Shown: positions 14,511 to 22,822 of the stretch, piece after piece
Layout: the number at the start of each line of letters is the position of its first letter
How positions within the stretch are numbered: the stretch's first letter is position 1
NCBI GenBank assembly: GCA_045545575.1
Contig: JAZQBE010000116.1
Location: 1-30,272, forward strand
Reading direction: 5' to 3'
DNA length: 30,272 nt
DNA from: Shuttleworthia sp045545575
GTDB taxonomy: Bacteria > Bacillota > Clostridia > Lachnospirales > Lachnospiraceae
Made by a program: the position numbers and the translations under genes
Notes under the pieces: model-generated
Database searches by the model: none
What the model was told of the DNA's origin: nothing
The model's input: the letters and a program-made list of their open reading frames with translations, nothing else

Positions 14511-16541
14511 TTGTCCCAGCAAAAAAGCGGCCATATCAGCGGCCTTGACGGCCTGCGGGCCATAGCCATCCTTGGCATTGTATTGTATCACATGTTTCCG
14601 GAAACTGTCCCGGGTGGATTTTTAGGCGTTACGCTGTTTTTCTCCATCATGGGCTATCTTCTGGTCTACAGCACCCGGGCCGATCTTGACCGGCACCGGT
14701 TCTCCGTGGGCACCTATTATCTCAAAAAGATCCGCCGGCTCTATCCCGCGCTGATCCTGGTCATGTTTGTTTCCGTGCTGTTTCTGATTCCGCTCTGGCC
14801 GGTTCTGTCGAAAGGCACGTTCCATGAAAACGCAAGCGTCCTGCTCGGCTACAACAACTGGTGGCAGATTTCGCAGAACAGCTCCTACTTCACGCGCATT
14901 CTGAACGCCTCGCCGCTGACCCATCTGTGGTACCTGGGCCTGACCGTCCAGTACTACCTGATCTGGCCGCTGCTGCTTCTGATCGGCCTGTTTCTGCGCC
15001 GCTGGTTTTCGCGCACGCAGATCGGCGCCCTTTTAATCGTCCTCGCCGTCGTTTCCGCCGTGGAAATGATCGTGCTCTACTCGCCAGATGTCGATCCGTC
15101 CCGCATTTACTACGGTACGGACACCCGCGCGTTTTCCCTGCTGTTCGGCATGGCGCTGGCGCTTCTGCCGGTGGACCGCTGGGCACGCAGCCTGCGGAGC
15201 ATCCCCTTCCTGGCCCTGGGACTGCTTGCCGGCTCCCTGATCATCACTGTCGTCCTCTATCTGACCGTGCAGGGCGAAGCCGGCGCGACGTACCGCGGCC
15301 TGATGCTGTTTTCCAATCTGATCTTCCTGCTCTGGATGTTTTTGGTGCTCGGCTGGCAGAAAAGCATCGGGCAGTGGATGGACTGCCTCCCCCTGCGGTG
15401 GATCGGCAGCCGCAGCTACATGATTTATCTGGTCATGTATCCGGTCATCTACTTTTTCCAGCAGTACTATCCGAACGCGCAGGATCTGTCCATGCGTCTT
15501 CTTGGGCTTCTGGTGATCTTCGCCGCGGCGGAAGCGCTCTGGCGAATCGACGGACTGCTTTCGCGGCTGGATTTCTATCCCTTCCTGCCGCTGACATCCC
15601 GCTCCGATCATCCTCTGGCCATCCTCTTCGAGCGCGTCTCGCTGCAGACGCTTCTGTCCGTCGTCCTCGCCGTCGCCGTCCTCTGCGTCTCCTTTGCGCA
15701 GACCCGGCAGTTTGACGCGACGCACGATGCTGAAGATATGACCCAGCTGGAGGAAGAACTGACAGCCAACGCGGAATTGCTTGAACACCAGACGGTCGAA
15801 ATGCTTCCGACCGAAAGCGGTGAAGCCGCGACTGCCCCGGGCGCTACCGGCGGGGAAACCGATCCCTACCCCTTCGACATTCCCTGTGACGCGTCGAAGC
15901 CGGAAGGCGTGATCTCCCAGACCGTAACGATGACCGCCATCGGCGATTCCGTCATGCTCGGCGCCGTGGCCGACATGCAGGCGCGCATCCCCTCCATGTA
16001 CGTGGACGCCGCCCAGTCCCGGCAGGTCGTGCAGGCGTCGCAGATCGCCTCGCTGCTGTATCAGAACGGCTTCCTCGGAAAGACCGTCATCATCCATCTG
16101 GGCACCAATGCCAATTTCAAGGAAGAAGTCGGACAGGCCCTGATCGATTACCTCGGACCGGACCGCTACATTTACTGGCTGACCTGCTACGGCCCGAGCC
16201 TGAATTACATCGACAGCGTCAATGCCACCATCCGCACGCTGGGTGAGAAAAATGCCAACGTCACGGTGCTGGAATGGGCCCAGGTGGCGCCCTACCATCC
16301 CGACTGGTTCTACTCCGACGGCATCCACTTAAACGGCGACGGCCGTGCAGGCTACACCCGCTTCCTGGCGGATGAGCTGCAAATCCCGGAAGTGACGGAA
16401 CCGCCCGCCGCGCCACCGGTCGAGACACCGGCAGAGACGCCGGCAGAGACGCCGGCGGAAACGCCCGCTGAAGGAAGCGCGGAAACCACGCCTACAGAAA
16501 CACCGGCTGAGACACCAGCGGAAACACCGGCTGCACAGTGA
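14511..16541 (+). CDS. OatA-like O-acyltransferase fused to an SGNH domain
   Basis: Two-part membrane enzyme of 676 residues. It probably moves acetyl groups across the membrane and attaches them to peptidoglycan or another cell-wall glycan. Residues 1-410 form an acyltransferase-3 domain: GLDGLRAIAILGIVLYH with catalytic His27, LKKIRRLYPAL, HLWYLGL, and about ten membrane segments. An outer SGNH esterase-like domain follows, with Ser480 in AIGDSV, Asn in HLGTNA, and Asp603/His606 in SDGIHLN. The tail is a run of near-identical ETPA repeats, likely a wall-spanning spacer. The start is TTG at 14511, supported by AGGAGG six bases upstream; there is no nearby ATG. A strong terminator follows. 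OatA-type function fits the architecture; the substrate is inferred. Confidence 0.9.
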   Translation: MSQQKSGHISGLDGLRAIAILGIVLYHMFPETVPGGFLGVTLFFSIMGYLLVYSTRADLDRHRFSVGTYYLKKIRRLYPALILVMFVSVLFLIPLWPVLSKGTFHENASVLLGYNNWWQISQNSSYFTRILNASPLTHLWYLGLTVQYYLIWPLLLLIGLFLRRWFSRTQIGALLIVLAVVSAVEMIVLYSPDVDPSRIYYGTDTRAFSLLFGMALALLPVDRWARSLRSIPFLALGLLAGSLIITVVLYLTVQGEAGATYRGLMLFSNLIFLLWMFLVLGWQKSIGQWMDCLPLRWIGSRSYMIYLVMYPVIYFFQQYYPNAQDLSMRLLGLLVIFAAAEALWRIDGLLSRLDFYPFLPLTSRSDHPLAILFERVSLQTLLSVVLAVAVLCVSFAQTRQFDATHDAEDMTQLEEELTANAELLEHQTVEMLPTESGEAATAPGATGGETDPYPFDIPCDASKPEGVISQTVTMTAIGDSVMLGAVADMQARIPSMYVDAAQSRQVVQASQIASLLYQNGFLGKTVIIHLGTNANFKEEVGQALIDYLGPDRYIYWLTCYGPSLNYIDSVNATIRTLGEKNANVTVLEWAQVAPYHPDWFYSDGIHLNGDGRAGYTRFLADELQIPEVTEPPAAPPVETPAETPAETPAETPAEGSAETTPTETPAETPAETPAAQ

Positions 16542-16549
16542 ATATGGAA

Positions 16550-16583
16550 GACGCCCCGTCCGAAAGGAAGGGGCGTCTTTTTT
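16550..16583 (+). terminator. Terminator of the acyltransferase gene
   Basis: GACGCCCC (16550-16557) pairs with GGGGCGTC (16570-16577), with an inner CCGAAAGG hairpin, and six T follow. Confidence 0.92.
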
Positions 16584-16598
16584 GATGCGGAGGTGAGG

Positions 16599-16757
16599 GC
16601 GTGCAAAAGCCGGCTTTCCGGCGTGCATTCATGCACGCGGAAACTGCCAAAAATGCACATCGCCGGAAATGAAAGCGAGTGCGTGCAAAAGCCGGCCTTC
16701 CGGCTTGCATTCATGCACGCGGAAACTGCCAAAATTGCACATCGCCGGAAATGAAAT
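16599..16757 (+). repeat. Two tandem copies of dispersed-repeat module 1
   Basis: Two units of 82-base period start at 16599 and 16681. Each begins GCGTGCAAAAGCCGG, includes a GCCGG..CCGGC hairpin and the ATTCATGCACGC palindrome half, and ends TCGCCGGAAATGAAA. The first unit has the full palindrome GCGTGCATTCATGCACGC, shared exactly with the copy at 10081-10124; the second has one base changed in its left arm. The gap 16542-16955 holds these repeats, hairpins and no gene. Confidence 0.88.
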
Positions 16758-16759
16758 CA

Positions 16760-16791
16760 AAAGAGCCCCTTCCGAAAGGAAGAGGCTCTTT
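16760..16791. terminator. Hairpin in the convergent gap
   Basis: AAAGAGCC (16760-16767) pairs with GGCTCTTT (16784-16791), and CTTCC pairs with GGAAG around GAAA. T or A runs are short, so it is a moderate terminator candidate, possibly for either strand. Confidence 0.5.
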
Positions 16792-16852
16792 CCATATGTT
16801 TTGAAACCAGCTGCTGTTGCGGTCTGCGAAGCCAATGCAGCGCACGACTGCA

Positions 16853-16902
16853 GACTCGAAAAACGCTGTGCGTTTTTCTCGTTATAGCTTTCGCAGCTTC
16901 GC
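16853..16902 (+). repeat. Dispersed-repeat module 2, copy 2
   Basis: Matches 10139-10188 at 46 of 50 bases. It contains AAAAACGC-TGT-GCGTTTTT, a perfect hairpin, and runs into more palindromic sequence (TTTTCGC/GCGAAAA and similar) up to the end of the GH3 gene at 16956. Confidence 0.82.
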
Positions 16903-16955
16903 TGCGTGCGTTTTTCGCTTCGCGAAAACCGCGGAAACGCTGCGCGTTTCTAAAT

Positions 16956-19586
16956 CTATACATTTCTCATCGCCGCGGAATTCATCACGAAGTTCATCAG
17001 GTGCGCCGCGGCCCGTTTCATTTCCTCGAGTGTGACGCGTCCTTCTTCGTATCCTTTGCGGATCTGCTCCATTACCGGCGGGCCTCCGGGCATCACGACG
17101 TCGTTTCCGGCCGCCACCGCGTCCGCGCCGTCGACGACGACGTCCATATCACCCCAGTCGGTAACGACCACGCCGTCATATCCCCATTCGCCGCGCAGGA
17201 TGTCCGTGCAGAGGGCGCGGTGTCCGCCGGCGAAGGTGCCGTTGATCCGGTTGAAGGATGTCATGACCGTCGTCGGCTCTGCCTGCGTCACAACCATCTC
17301 AAAGGGCTTCAGGTAGATTTCGCGGGCGGCGCGGGCCGATACGATGGAATCCGCCGCATCGATGTTTTTCTTGCCGGAACCGCGGCGGTACGTCTCCTGC
17401 TCGTTTAACGCGAAGTGCTTCGGGCAGGTCGTGACCGGGTTGGTTTCCATGGCGCCCTTGGTGATTTCCACGGCGCAGACGCCGGTGACGTAGGGATCCT
17501 CCGAGAAATACTCGAAGTTCCGGCCACAGATCGGGTTGCGCATGATGTCCATGCCGGGGGCAAGCCAGCTGTCCACGCCCTGGGAAGCCGCTTCCCAGCC
17601 GCAGGCGCTTCCGAAGCGGTACATCAGGTCGGTATTCCAGGTCTGCGCGATGACCATGTCTGTCGGCCACGCGGTCATACCGACACTCGCCGGGCCGTCC
17701 TTGTACACGGCGGACGGAATTCCGTATTTCGTCAGCGCCGGGCTGGTGTAGCCCTGCATGGCGCCTTCGCGGTCACAGGTGCCGATGTCCGTCCCGTCCG
17801 GATACTGCAGCGATACCGGCGCGTTTCCGGCCGCAGCGCCGCCGAAGGGCAGGCCGCTTCCCCATCCGGTGCAAAGCACCAGCAGCTCGTCAAAGCTCAT
17901 CTGGTTGATGAAGGCTTCCATGGAGACCCGGCCTTCGTATACGTCGCGAAGCACGGACGGCTCCGCCGGCACAGAGAAGTCGTAGATCGGCTCGCTCTCC
18001 CAGCACAGGCGCAGGTCGTCCTGCGTGACCGCAAGCACCGGAAGCGCCTCACCGTCCCAGAAGGCCGAGGCATCGTCATCTTCCTCGTCCTCTTCCGCCG
18101 TGTCCTCCTCCGGCTCGTCCGCATCGTCCTCCTCGTCCCAGAGGTCCTCCGGCAGATCCTCCGCATCCGGGCCGGTCAGCCAGTCGATCTTGCCGGCATT
18201 GCAGGCCAGCGGTCCGATGTCCGCCGAAACACGACGCGTAACGATATCATCCTCAAACAGAAGCGAGGCCGCCGCGATGCCGTCGCGGGAACCGGTACCG
18301 AGGAATACGATGTACATGCCCTGCTCGATCAGGTAGCACATGTTTTCTTCGTCAAAGCTGGCCAGATCCTGCAGCGGCACGGAAAGCACAAGGGTTTCCG
18401 ATTCGCGGGGCGCAAGCAGGTCGGTCTTCGCAAACGCCTTCAGTTCCTGCAGCGGCTTGTCGAGCACGCCGTCCAGGGCCGAAACATACAGCTGCACGGT
18501 TTCCTTGCCGCTGAACGCATCGGAGGTGTTTTCCACCGAAACCGTTACGCACAGGCTGCCTTCGTACAGATCCGCCGAAACACATTTCAGATCGAAGGAC
18601 GCATAGGAAAGGCCGTGTCCGAAGGGGAACATGACGTCCTTTAAATAGGTATCGAAATAGCGGTAGCCGACGTAAATGCCTTCCTGATACAGCGTCACCG
18701 GCGACAGATCCCGGCCGGTGCTGCCGTTGTCTTCCGCGGAAAGGCCGTAATCGGCGTAGGTGCGGATGGTCGAAACGTCGTCCTTGTTATAGCAGAAATT
18801 CTCGGCCGTCGGATAATCCTCGTAGGTCAGGGCCAGCGTCTGCGTCAGTTTGCCGGAGGGCGATACCTTGCCGGTCAGGATATCCGCGAGGGCGCCCGCG
18901 CCCTGCTCGCCCGCCGTGCCCATGAAGAGCGAGGCCTTGATCTGCGGATAGCGCAGCATCCAGCCCGTATCGACGGCTCCGTTGACGTTAAAGACGACGA
19001 TCAGGTTCGCGAAATGCGCGGCGGCGGCTTCGATCAGCTCCTCTTCCGAGGGGATCAGATAATAGTCGTTTTCCACGCGGCGGTCGCACTCCTCGCCGCC
19101 GGAATCGCGGCCGATCAGAATGATGGCGGTATCGGTGCGGCCGGCCGCCTCTTTGAAGATGTCCTCAGACGGAATCGGCTCGACCTTCGGCGCATTGTAT
19201 TTGCCGAAGAGTTCATAAATCATGCCGCTCGCAACCAGCCCCTCCAGACCGCCGGAGAACATTTCGGCCATCTGCTTTTTCCGCTCTTCGTCCGCCGAAA
19301 GCTCGGATTTGGCCGCCTCGCCGTAAAATGCATCCAGGGCGGGCTCGAGCGTCACGCCGGACGCCTTCAGCTCCGCGCGGACCTGCAGCGGATTGTCGCA
19401 CTGTGAAAAGCCGCTGCCGCCGCCGCCGATGTTCGTGTTGTTCTGCACGCGGCCGAGAAGCGCAACCGTCTTTCCGGCAGCCAGCGGCAGAACATGATCC
19501 TCGTTGGTCAGCAGCACGATCCCTTCCGCCGCGAGCTCACGCGCCAGATTCAGCCGCTCCCCATTGTCCTGATACCTGTTTTCCAT
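16956..19586 (-). CDS. Cytoplasmic GH3 beta-glucosidase/xylosidase with reversed domains and an acidic insert
   Basis: Reversed-order GH3 enzyme of 876 residues without signal peptide or membrane segment. It opens with the sandwich domain (LARELAAEGIVLLTNED; GGGGSGFSQCDNPLQV; TAIILIGRDSGGEECDRR), then a fibronectin-III-like part (VMFPFGHGLSYASF). The barrel domain comes last: APGMDIMRNPICGRNFEYF, TCPKHFALNEQE, TSFNRINGTFAGG and DGVVVTDWGDMD, with nucleophile Asp810. About 40 residues (470-513) between the fibronectin-like and barrel domains are almost all Asp/Glu, an unusual insert. AGGAGAGGAG precedes ATG 19586. It ends a unit with GH43, alcohol dehydrogenase and NUDIX genes at 25-28 bp spacing, which suggests intracellular cleavage of imported oligosaccharides, perhaps xylo-oligosaccharides. 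Confidence 0.93.
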   Translation of the reverse strand: MENRYQDNGERLNLARELAAEGIVLLTNEDHVLPLAAGKTVALLGRVQNNTNIGGGGSGFSQCDNPLQVRAELKASGVTLEPALDAFYGEAAKSELSADEERKKQMAEMFSGGLEGLVASGMIYELFGKYNAPKVEPIPSEDIFKEAAGRTDTAIILIGRDSGGEECDRRVENDYYLIPSEEELIEAAAAHFANLIVVFNVNGAVDTGWMLRYPQIKASLFMGTAGEQGAGALADILTGKVSPSGKLTQTLALTYEDYPTAENFCYNKDDVSTIRTYADYGLSAEDNGSTGRDLSPVTLYQEGIYVGYRYFDTYLKDVMFPFGHGLSYASFDLKCVSADLYEGSLCVTVSVENTSDAFSGKETVQLYVSALDGVLDKPLQELKAFAKTDLLAPRESETLVLSVPLQDLASFDEENMCYLIEQGMYIVFLGTGSRDGIAAASLLFEDDIVTRRVSADIGPLACNAGKIDWLTGPDAEDLPEDLWDEEDDADEPEEDTAEEDEEDDDASAFWDGEALPVLAVTQDDLRLCWESEPIYDFSVPAEPSVLRDVYEGRVSMEAFINQMSFDELLVLCTGWGSGLPFGGAAAGNAPVSLQYPDGTDIGTCDREGAMQGYTSPALTKYGIPSAVYKDGPASVGMTAWPTDMVIAQTWNTDLMYRFGSACGWEAASQGVDSWLAPGMDIMRNPICGRNFEYFSEDPYVTGVCAVEITKGAMETNPVTTCPKHFALNEQETYRRGSGKKNIDAADSIVSARAAREIYLKPFEMVVTQAEPTTVMTSFNRINGTFAGGHRALCTDILRGEWGYDGVVVTDWGDMDVVVDGADAVAAGNDVVMPGGPPVMEQIRKGYEEGRVTLEEMKRAAAHLMNFVMNSAAMRNV

Positions 19587-19613
19587 GTGTTCTCCTCTCC
19601 TCTTTGTTTTTTG

Positions 19614-20102
19614 TCACTTCAGCGTCTTTCCGTCGAGAAGGACGTGAACCAGACGGTTGTCCGGGTCATAGACCAGCTTCAGCAGGAAAAACGGATGATC
19701 CTCTGCCAGCAGCCGCAGGAAGATGTGGTCCCCTTCCCAGATCGGCAGCTCGTGCACCTGATCACAGGGCACCCATTCCAGCACGCCTTCGGCGCAGTCA
19801 TCGGCTCCGATCGGTTCGCCGTCCCACGCATCCGCCGTAAACAGATGCATGTATTCGACGGTATCCCCGTAGACAAACGTGACGATTCCGCGGGCGCGCC
19901 AGGATGTCAGTGTGACGCCGGTTTCCTCGCGCACCTCCCGCAGCAGGCATTCCTCGGGACTTTCGTCGTCCTCAAAATGACCGCCGACGCCGATCCACAT
20001 GTCTTTGTTGATGTCCCGCTCCTTTTTGACGCGGTGCATCATCAGAAACTGCCCGTCCCGCTCCATATAACAGAGGGTGGACAGAGATTTTTGGAATGGC
20101 AT
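19614..20102 (-). CDS. NUDIX hydrolase (MutT/8-oxo-dGTPase-like)
   Basis: Small pyrophosphohydrolase of 162 residues acting on nucleoside diphosphate-linked substrates. The Nudix box is complete: Gly of GGHFEDDE, then REVREETGV (GX5EX7REUXEEXGU). The N-terminus MPFQKSLSTLCYMERDGQFL and HRVKKERDINKDMWIGVGG resemble 8-oxo-dGTP diphosphatases of Firmicutes. ATG 20102 follows AAGGAG; a start at 20147 would overlap the previous gene. It sits 28 bases after the alcohol dehydrogenase and 27 before GH3. Its place in a sugar operon may be incidental, or it may act on an ADP-sugar; the sequence does not decide this. Confidence 0.92.
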   Translation of the reverse strand: MPFQKSLSTLCYMERDGQFLMMHRVKKERDINKDMWIGVGGHFEDDESPEECLLREVREETGVTLTSWRARGIVTFVYGDTVEYMHLFTADAWDGEPIGADDCAEGVLEWVPCDQVHELPIWEGDHIFLRLLAEDHPFFLLKLVYDPDNRLVHVLLDGKTLK

Positions 20103-20130
20103 TCGAATTTCTCCTTCCCGGCGCGGCCGG

Positions 20131-21258
20131 TTACGCGAGACCGGCAATCCGCTCCATCACGGCGCGGTCCACCGCGTAAGGGCAGGCCGAAATCTTTGCC
20201 GGGCTGGCAAGCGTCGCATCCGCGGCAGCCTGCAGGAGCTCTCTCGGAACCTCCGGCGGACGGCAGACCGCGTCATAGTACTGCTGCAGATCCTGGGCGT
20301 CCGCGAAGCCGCTGGCTTCATAAATCCGCTGCTGATCCGCTTCTGACGCCTCCGCGACATACCGGGAAAGGAAGTACCCGCAGGCCATGCCGTGGGGCAT
20401 GCCCATTTCCACGGTGAGCGTGTAGCTTAATCCATGGGGAATGGTCGTCCCGCTCTGGGCGATGGCCATGCCGGCCAGGGTAGACGCACACATCAGATCG
20501 GCGCGGACCGCATCTGTCAGTACCTCCTCCATGATCTGTTCCCGGGCTCTGCCCTGGCTGTCCATTTCCACCGCCAGAAGCAGCGGCGTACGGCTGCGTC
20601 TCCAGAGGGCAAGACCGCCCATCGCGCACATGCGGCTGTATTCCGTCGCCTTGCTGTGGATGTCGCTTTCGACAAGATGCGCGAGCGCGTCCACCGCGGT
20701 GTTCGCGATCATCGAAACCGGCGCGTACTTTAAATACTTTCCGTCCACCAGGGACAGCGCCGGAAAAATCCGGTGGGCGATGCTGCCCTTCGTGCGCTTT
20801 TCGCGCCGCGTCAGCACGGAGACGCCGGTCACCTCGGACCCCGTTCCGCAGGTTGTCGGCACGGCTGCCACGGGAAGCGCGCCGCCGCTGCGGGACGTGT
20901 CATACATAAACGTCCAGTCCTCGTCGGGATGCGCCATCAGAAGGGCGATCGCCTTCGCGGCATCCATGGGCGAACCGCCGCCGATGCCGATGACGAAATC
21001 CGCTTCCGCGGCCAGTCCGGCATCGCGGCCGGCAACGATCGTTTCGACGGACGGATTCTCTTCCACCTGGTCGAACAATGCGTATGAAACGCCATATTCC
21101 TTCAGGGCAGCGACGACATCGTCGTACGCGCCGCAGGCCTTCGCCGAATGACGGCCGGTCACAAGAAGCGCCTTCGTTCCAAGCGCGGCCAGCTCCTTCG
21201 CGTGGGCGCGGACGCATTCCGGTTCCTGATATACACGGGCAGGCATGTAAAACTGCAT
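20131..21258 (-). CDS. Iron-containing alcohol dehydrogenase
   Basis: Group III NAD(P)-dependent dehydrogenase of 375 residues. The dinucleotide loop is GIGGGSPMDAAKAIA, followed by PTTCGTGSEVTGVSV. Metal ligands are the Asp and His of NTAVDALAHLVES, the His of TTIPHGLSY and the His of GMPHGMACG, the four-ligand set of the family. Substrate could be butanol/propanediol-type alcohols or a sugar-derived aldehyde such as lactaldehyde; the latter fits the operon but is inference. The ATG at 21258 is preceded by GAGGATACC. It follows GH43 by 25 bases. Confidence 0.94.
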   Translation of the reverse strand: MQFYMPARVYQEPECVRAHAKELAALGTKALLVTGRHSAKACGAYDDVVAALKEYGVSYALFDQVEENPSVETIVAGRDAGLAAEADFVIGIGGGSPMDAAKAIALLMAHPDEDWTFMYDTSRSGGALPVAAVPTTCGTGSEVTGVSVLTRREKRTKGSIAHRIFPALSLVDGKYLKYAPVSMIANTAVDALAHLVESDIHSKATEYSRMCAMGGLALWRRSRTPLLLAVEMDSQGRAREQIMEEVLTDAVRADLMCASTLAGMAIAQSGTTIPHGLSYTLTVEMGMPHGMACGYFLSRYVAEASEADQQRIYEASGFADAQDLQQYYDAVCRPPEVPRELLQAAADATLASPAKISACPYAVDRAVMERIAGLA

Positions 21259-21283
21259 GATGGTATCCTCGTCTGTTCTTTGC

Positions 21284-22786
21284 TTATTCCATCGTAAAGG
21301 ACGCGATGTCCACGGCGCCGGTCCCGAGGAAGCACAGGTACAGCGCCTGCTCTTCCGGCACCGGATGGAAATCCGCCGAAACCGTTGTCCAGTCCGCGGA
21401 AGGTTTGATATCCAGGCTGGCCTGGCACACCATCGGCTGGAAGGATTTCATGCGCATCTCGTCCGCGCCTTCCGCCGTCGCGCCGGCGGCAAAACGCTTC
21501 GGAATCGTGGAGACGATCACCTTGCCCTCGCCGGTTCCGCGGAAGCGCAGCGTGAACTTCGATTCCTGATCAAACGCGAAATACTTGAACCCGGCCCAGG
21601 AGCCGTCCTGCATGTTGGCGATGTACTGGTCGCCGTCCGATTCGCGGTCCCCGCCGGATTGGGTGAAATAGGGATGGGCCTCGGGATGGACGCCCTTGAC
21701 CTTCCGAGCGTAGAAATACGTGCCCTCTGCCGAGGACAGGTTGCAGGCGATCCGGGCTTCATAGGTGCCGGTTCCGGGCAGCGGGCCGTCGTTTAAGCCG
21801 CAGCTGGTGCTCTCCACCTGCGGGATGCTTCCGTCTTCGGCGATGGTCACCTTTTCCGCCAGTCCCTGCCGCGAAAACGCATGCTGATTCGTCTGGCGGT
21901 GGTGGAACACATACCACTGCCCGTTCACCTCCACCAGCGATCCGTGGGTGTTGCCCATGTAGTTGAGGGCTTTCGCCTGGGTGCGTCCCTGATAGCCGAC
22001 GTCGCCGTTGCTGACGATCGTACCGCCGTACGCAAAGGGCCCCATGGGGCTGTCCGAGGTGGCATAGCAAAGCTCGTGGCTTAGGATCGAGGAGTAAATG
22101 AAATAATACTTCCCGTTGATCTTGCGCATCGAGGAGGCCTCGAAGAATGCATGGCCGTCAAAGGGCGTGCCCTTCGCGCGGTCCGCGTTTGTGACCGTGG
22201 ACACCACCTCCGAGCAGATCGTCAGCATATCGGAGGAAAGCTCCACCGCATACCCGCCGTTCACCTTCGCGCGCATGCCCATCAGCTTGCCGATGAAACC
22301 GTTTAAACCGAAGCCGGTATACAGGTAGATGCGGTCGTCGTCATCGCGGAACACGCCCGGGTCAAAGGTCATGTTGTCGCCCTTTTTCTTCCCGTATTCC
22401 GTGCCGTCGGCGTAGTGTACCCGGCCGTAATACTCGTACTGCCCCGCCGGCGTATCACACACGGCCACGCCGACGGTGCTGTCGCGGTTCATGCAGTAAT
22501 AGAGATAATAACGGCCGTCCGGTCCCTGGCACACATCCGGCGCGTAAAGATACATCTTGTCGCCGACTCTGTCCTGACTGCGGCGGTAGATGGTGCCTTC
22601 GAACTTCCAGTCGGAAAGATCGTCCACCGGCGCCGACCAGCAGACATAGTCGTTCAGGCAGAAATCCTCGCCGCCGAAGCGGTCGTGGCTGCCGTAGACA
22701 TAGAGACGATCCCCGAAAACATGCGGTTCGCCGTCCGGGACATATTCCCAGCTGGGAAGATAGGGGTTGAATGCCGGCTGTTTCAT
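21284..22786 (-). CDS. GH43 glycoside hydrolase (arabinofuranosidase/xylosidase type)
   Basis: Five-bladed beta-propeller enzyme of 500 residues. The first ~310 residues hold the GH43 fold. Acidic motifs are YLYAPDVCQGPDGRYYLYY, TFDPGVFRDDDDRIYLYTG and FFEASSMRKINGKYYFIY, the latter with the likely general acid Glu, then GNTHGSLVEVNGQWYVFHH. About 170 C-terminal residues form a beta-rich accessory region resembling a carbohydrate-binding module (SWAGFKYFAF, KFTLRFRGTGEGKV). There is no signal peptide, so it acts inside the cell on imported oligosaccharides. AAAGGAAAG precedes ATG 22786. It heads the tight four-gene group with ADH, NUDIX and GH3, and lies 36 bases after the serine acetyltransferase. 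Exact activity within GH43 is not determined. Confidence 0.92.
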   Translation of the reverse strand: MKQPAFNPYLPSWEYVPDGEPHVFGDRLYVYGSHDRFGGEDFCLNDYVCWSAPVDDLSDWKFEGTIYRRSQDRVGDKMYLYAPDVCQGPDGRYYLYYCMNRDSTVGVAVCDTPAGQYEYYGRVHYADGTEYGKKKGDNMTFDPGVFRDDDDRIYLYTGFGLNGFIGKLMGMRAKVNGGYAVELSSDMLTICSEVVSTVTNADRAKGTPFDGHAFFEASSMRKINGKYYFIYSSILSHELCYATSDSPMGPFAYGGTIVSNGDVGYQGRTQAKALNYMGNTHGSLVEVNGQWYVFHHRQTNQHAFSRQGLAEKVTIAEDGSIPQVESTSCGLNDGPLPGTGTYEARIACNLSSAEGTYFYARKVKGVHPEAHPYFTQSGGDRESDGDQYIANMQDGSWAGFKYFAFDQESKFTLRFRGTGEGKVIVSTIPKRFAAGATAEGADEMRMKSFQPMVCQASLDIKPSADWTTVSADFHPVPEEQALYLCFLGTGAVDIASFTME

Positions 22787-22822
22787 CGCTTTCTTCCTTT
22801 CCTTTTTATGCTTATTTGCGGA

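Noticed and set aside
16420..16540. ETPA-coding 12-base tandem repeat as a phase-variation switch
   Set aside because: Units are multiples of three, so copy-number change alters length only and cannot switch the frame.
16599..16757. CRISPR array
   Set aside because: Only two units of 82 bases, with similarity across the whole unit and no distinct spacers or cas genes.
16329..16835. Several overlapping minus-strand frames with repeated peptides such as SACMNA and KAGFC
   Set aside because: The peptide repeats come from translating the tandem palindromic DNA repeats and the ETPA-coding tail, not from a gene.
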